Assembly (NCBI GenBank): GCA_037721215.1
Contig: JBBJNV010000002.1
Coordinates: forward strand, 121,765-185,764
Direction of reading: 5' to 3'
DNA: 64,000 nt
Origin: Gemmatimonadaceae bacterium
GTDB lineage: Bacteria; Gemmatimonadota; Gemmatimonadetes; Gemmatimonadales; Gemmatimonadaceae
The translations under genes were made by a program, and so were the position numbers. Of this stretch, positions 63,418-64,000 are shown piece after piece. The notes under the pieces were generated by a model. It saw nothing but the letters and a program-made list of their open reading frames with translations. It was not told the origin of the DNA and searched no databases. Each line of letters opens with the position of its first letter. The first letter of the stretch is position 1.

Positions 63418-63524
63418 CTAAGAGACGTCCGAGCGGGCTAAACGCCTGTCGATATGCCGCGACCCGACCGTATAATTCGCGAGCGAAGCGAGCAACCCGG
63501 GACCGCTCGTCGGCATCAACGTGT

Positions 63525-63830
63525 TTAGCTGGCAGCGCGAAGAACCGTTACTTCCTTTGCCAGACGATTGCCCAGAACGTCCTTTTGCTCTTCGAGGTCA
63601 AACCGAGACTGGAGGTTGAGCCAAAATCGCTCAGTGGTACCGAAGTAGCGCGACAGGCGCAGCGCAGTATCGGCTGTAATTCGTCGGGTGCCATAAACAA
63701 TCTCGTTGATGCGGCGCGCCGGAACACTGATGTCCTGAGCCACTCGATACTGCGATACTCCCATCGGCTCGAGGAAGTCGTGAAGCAGGATTTCACCTGG
63801 GTGAACCGGGGCAAGCTTTCGTCGTGTCAT
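63525..63830 (-). CDS. higA: HigA-family antitoxin
   Basis: The 101-residue HTH protein begins RRKLAPVHPGEILLHDFL, the HigA signature, with VSQYRVAQDISVPARRINEIV as HTH and YFGTTERFWLNLQSRFDLE as the conserved C-terminal helix. It represses the pair and neutralises HigB. The ATG lies inside the end of the toxin gene. Confidence 0.93.
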   Translation of the reverse strand: MTRRKLAPVHPGEILLHDFLEPMGVSQYRVAQDISVPARRINEIVYGTRRITADTALRLSRYFGTTERFWLNLQSRFDLEEQKDVLGNRLAKEVTVLRAAS

Positions 63831-64000
63831 AAAGCGATTCCTGGTGATAGTCGACAATCTCAACGTCATGGGCGTCCCCATCTTTCCACCCGAACCAAAC
63901 GCGCCATTGGTTATTCACACGAATGCTGTACTGGCCGGCACGTCCAGCCTTCAGTTTCTCGAGCCGGTTCCCGGGTGGCACTCTCAAGTCGTCCAGCGAA
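63793..64000 (-). CDS. higB: HigB-family toxin, 5' end outside the window
   Basis: The C-terminal 68 residues of a RelE/HigB-type mRNA interferase are present: LEKLKAGRAGQYSIRVNNQW, then WRVWFGWKDGDAHDVEIVDY. After the usual VDYH end it has about 17 extra residues overlapping higA by 38 bases. The start lies beyond 64000. The toxin-first order is typical of higBA. Confidence 0.87.
   Translation of the reverse strand, partial: SLDDLRVPPGNRLEKLKAGRAGQYSIRVNNQWRVWFGWKDGDAHDVEIVDYHQESLYDTTKACPGSPR

Noticed and set aside
1..64000. tRNA, rRNA and CRISPR arrays
   Set aside because: I looked for cloverleaf-like segments, rRNA motifs and regularly spaced repeats and saw none; the 23-base repeats at 43434-43549 have no unique spacers.

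Overview
The window is about 60% GC, with dense protein coding on both strands. I see no rRNA, tRNA or CRISPR. The content suggests an environmental Gemmatimonadota-like bacterium. This is an inference from the many secreted lipoproteins, paired M16 peptidases, PD40-propeller amidohydrolases, DinB-fold proteins, N-acyl-D-amino-acid deacylase-type hydrolases, and a tail fragment ending in SDLYLVEG, typical of WD40-type Ser/Thr kinases of that phylum. No ribosomal or other phylogenetic marker is present, so this cannot be proved here.

Layout. 0-3.6 kb: a lipoprotein gene beside a remnant of a second lipoprotein gene that is split by a complete IS21-family element (istA/istB with terminal repeats). 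3.6-11.6 kb: VOC protein, EamA exporter, GNAT acetyltransferase, HEAT-cyclophilin, a c-type cytochrome/copper-monooxygenase-like lipoprotein, an NHL propeller, DUF4287/DUF5655 and an alpha/beta hydrolase. 11.6-24.5 kb: PAS histidine kinase with an overlapping partner, two DinB proteins around an outer-membrane barrel, a frameshifted metallo-beta-lactamase-fold gene next to an alcohol dehydrogenase tail, asparaginase, VOC, an Xre/nucleotidyltransferase pair and two M16 peptidases. 24.8-28.1 kb: a toxin-antitoxin island (Xre/RES, RHH/nucleotidyltransferase, Phd-like/PIN). 28.2-34.8 kb: a large PD40-amidohydrolase, a broken VOC gene, GrpB, a sulfatase and a small TonB-plug-like lipoprotein.

35-44.8 kb is a decayed and rearranged stretch. 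It holds a PadR remnant, a duplicated lipoprotein fragment, the intact two-gene lipoprotein cassette (paralogous to the disrupted one at the left end), a multiply frameshifted DUF2520 gene, a membrane protein/TetR divergon with a clear operator, a duplicated gltS tail, an AAA/DUF4143 ATPase with tandem terminal-repeat-like sequence, and gltS. 44.9-50.4 kb: an AraC/hydrolase/NTF2-like cluster, an old yellow enzyme-DoxX operon divergent from an HxlR regulator across a perfect inverted repeat, and another hydrolase. 50.4-59.5 kb: PadR and cytochrome remnants, lipoproteins, DUF5694, a deacylase-type amidohydrolase, a spermidine-synthase-like protein, a metallo-beta-lactamase hydrolase, DUF1801, nitroreductase and more gene tails. 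59.5-64 kb: a collagen-like/YadA-head/S74 protein truncated against a dihydrofolate-reductase-like fragment, a serine beta-lactamase-family hydrolase, and a HigBA-like pair at the right edge.

Themes. The window is rich in envelope and detoxification functions and holds five toxin-antitoxin-like modules. It also has an unusual number of gene fragments: at least ten truncated or frameshifted genes, several of them duplicated. No single novel defence system stands out. The strongest leads are the duplicated lipoprotein cassette, two nucleotidyltransferase modules with different antitoxin-like partners, the haem/copper fusion protein, and the tandem CTAC...GTAG operator-like repeats before the deacylase gene.
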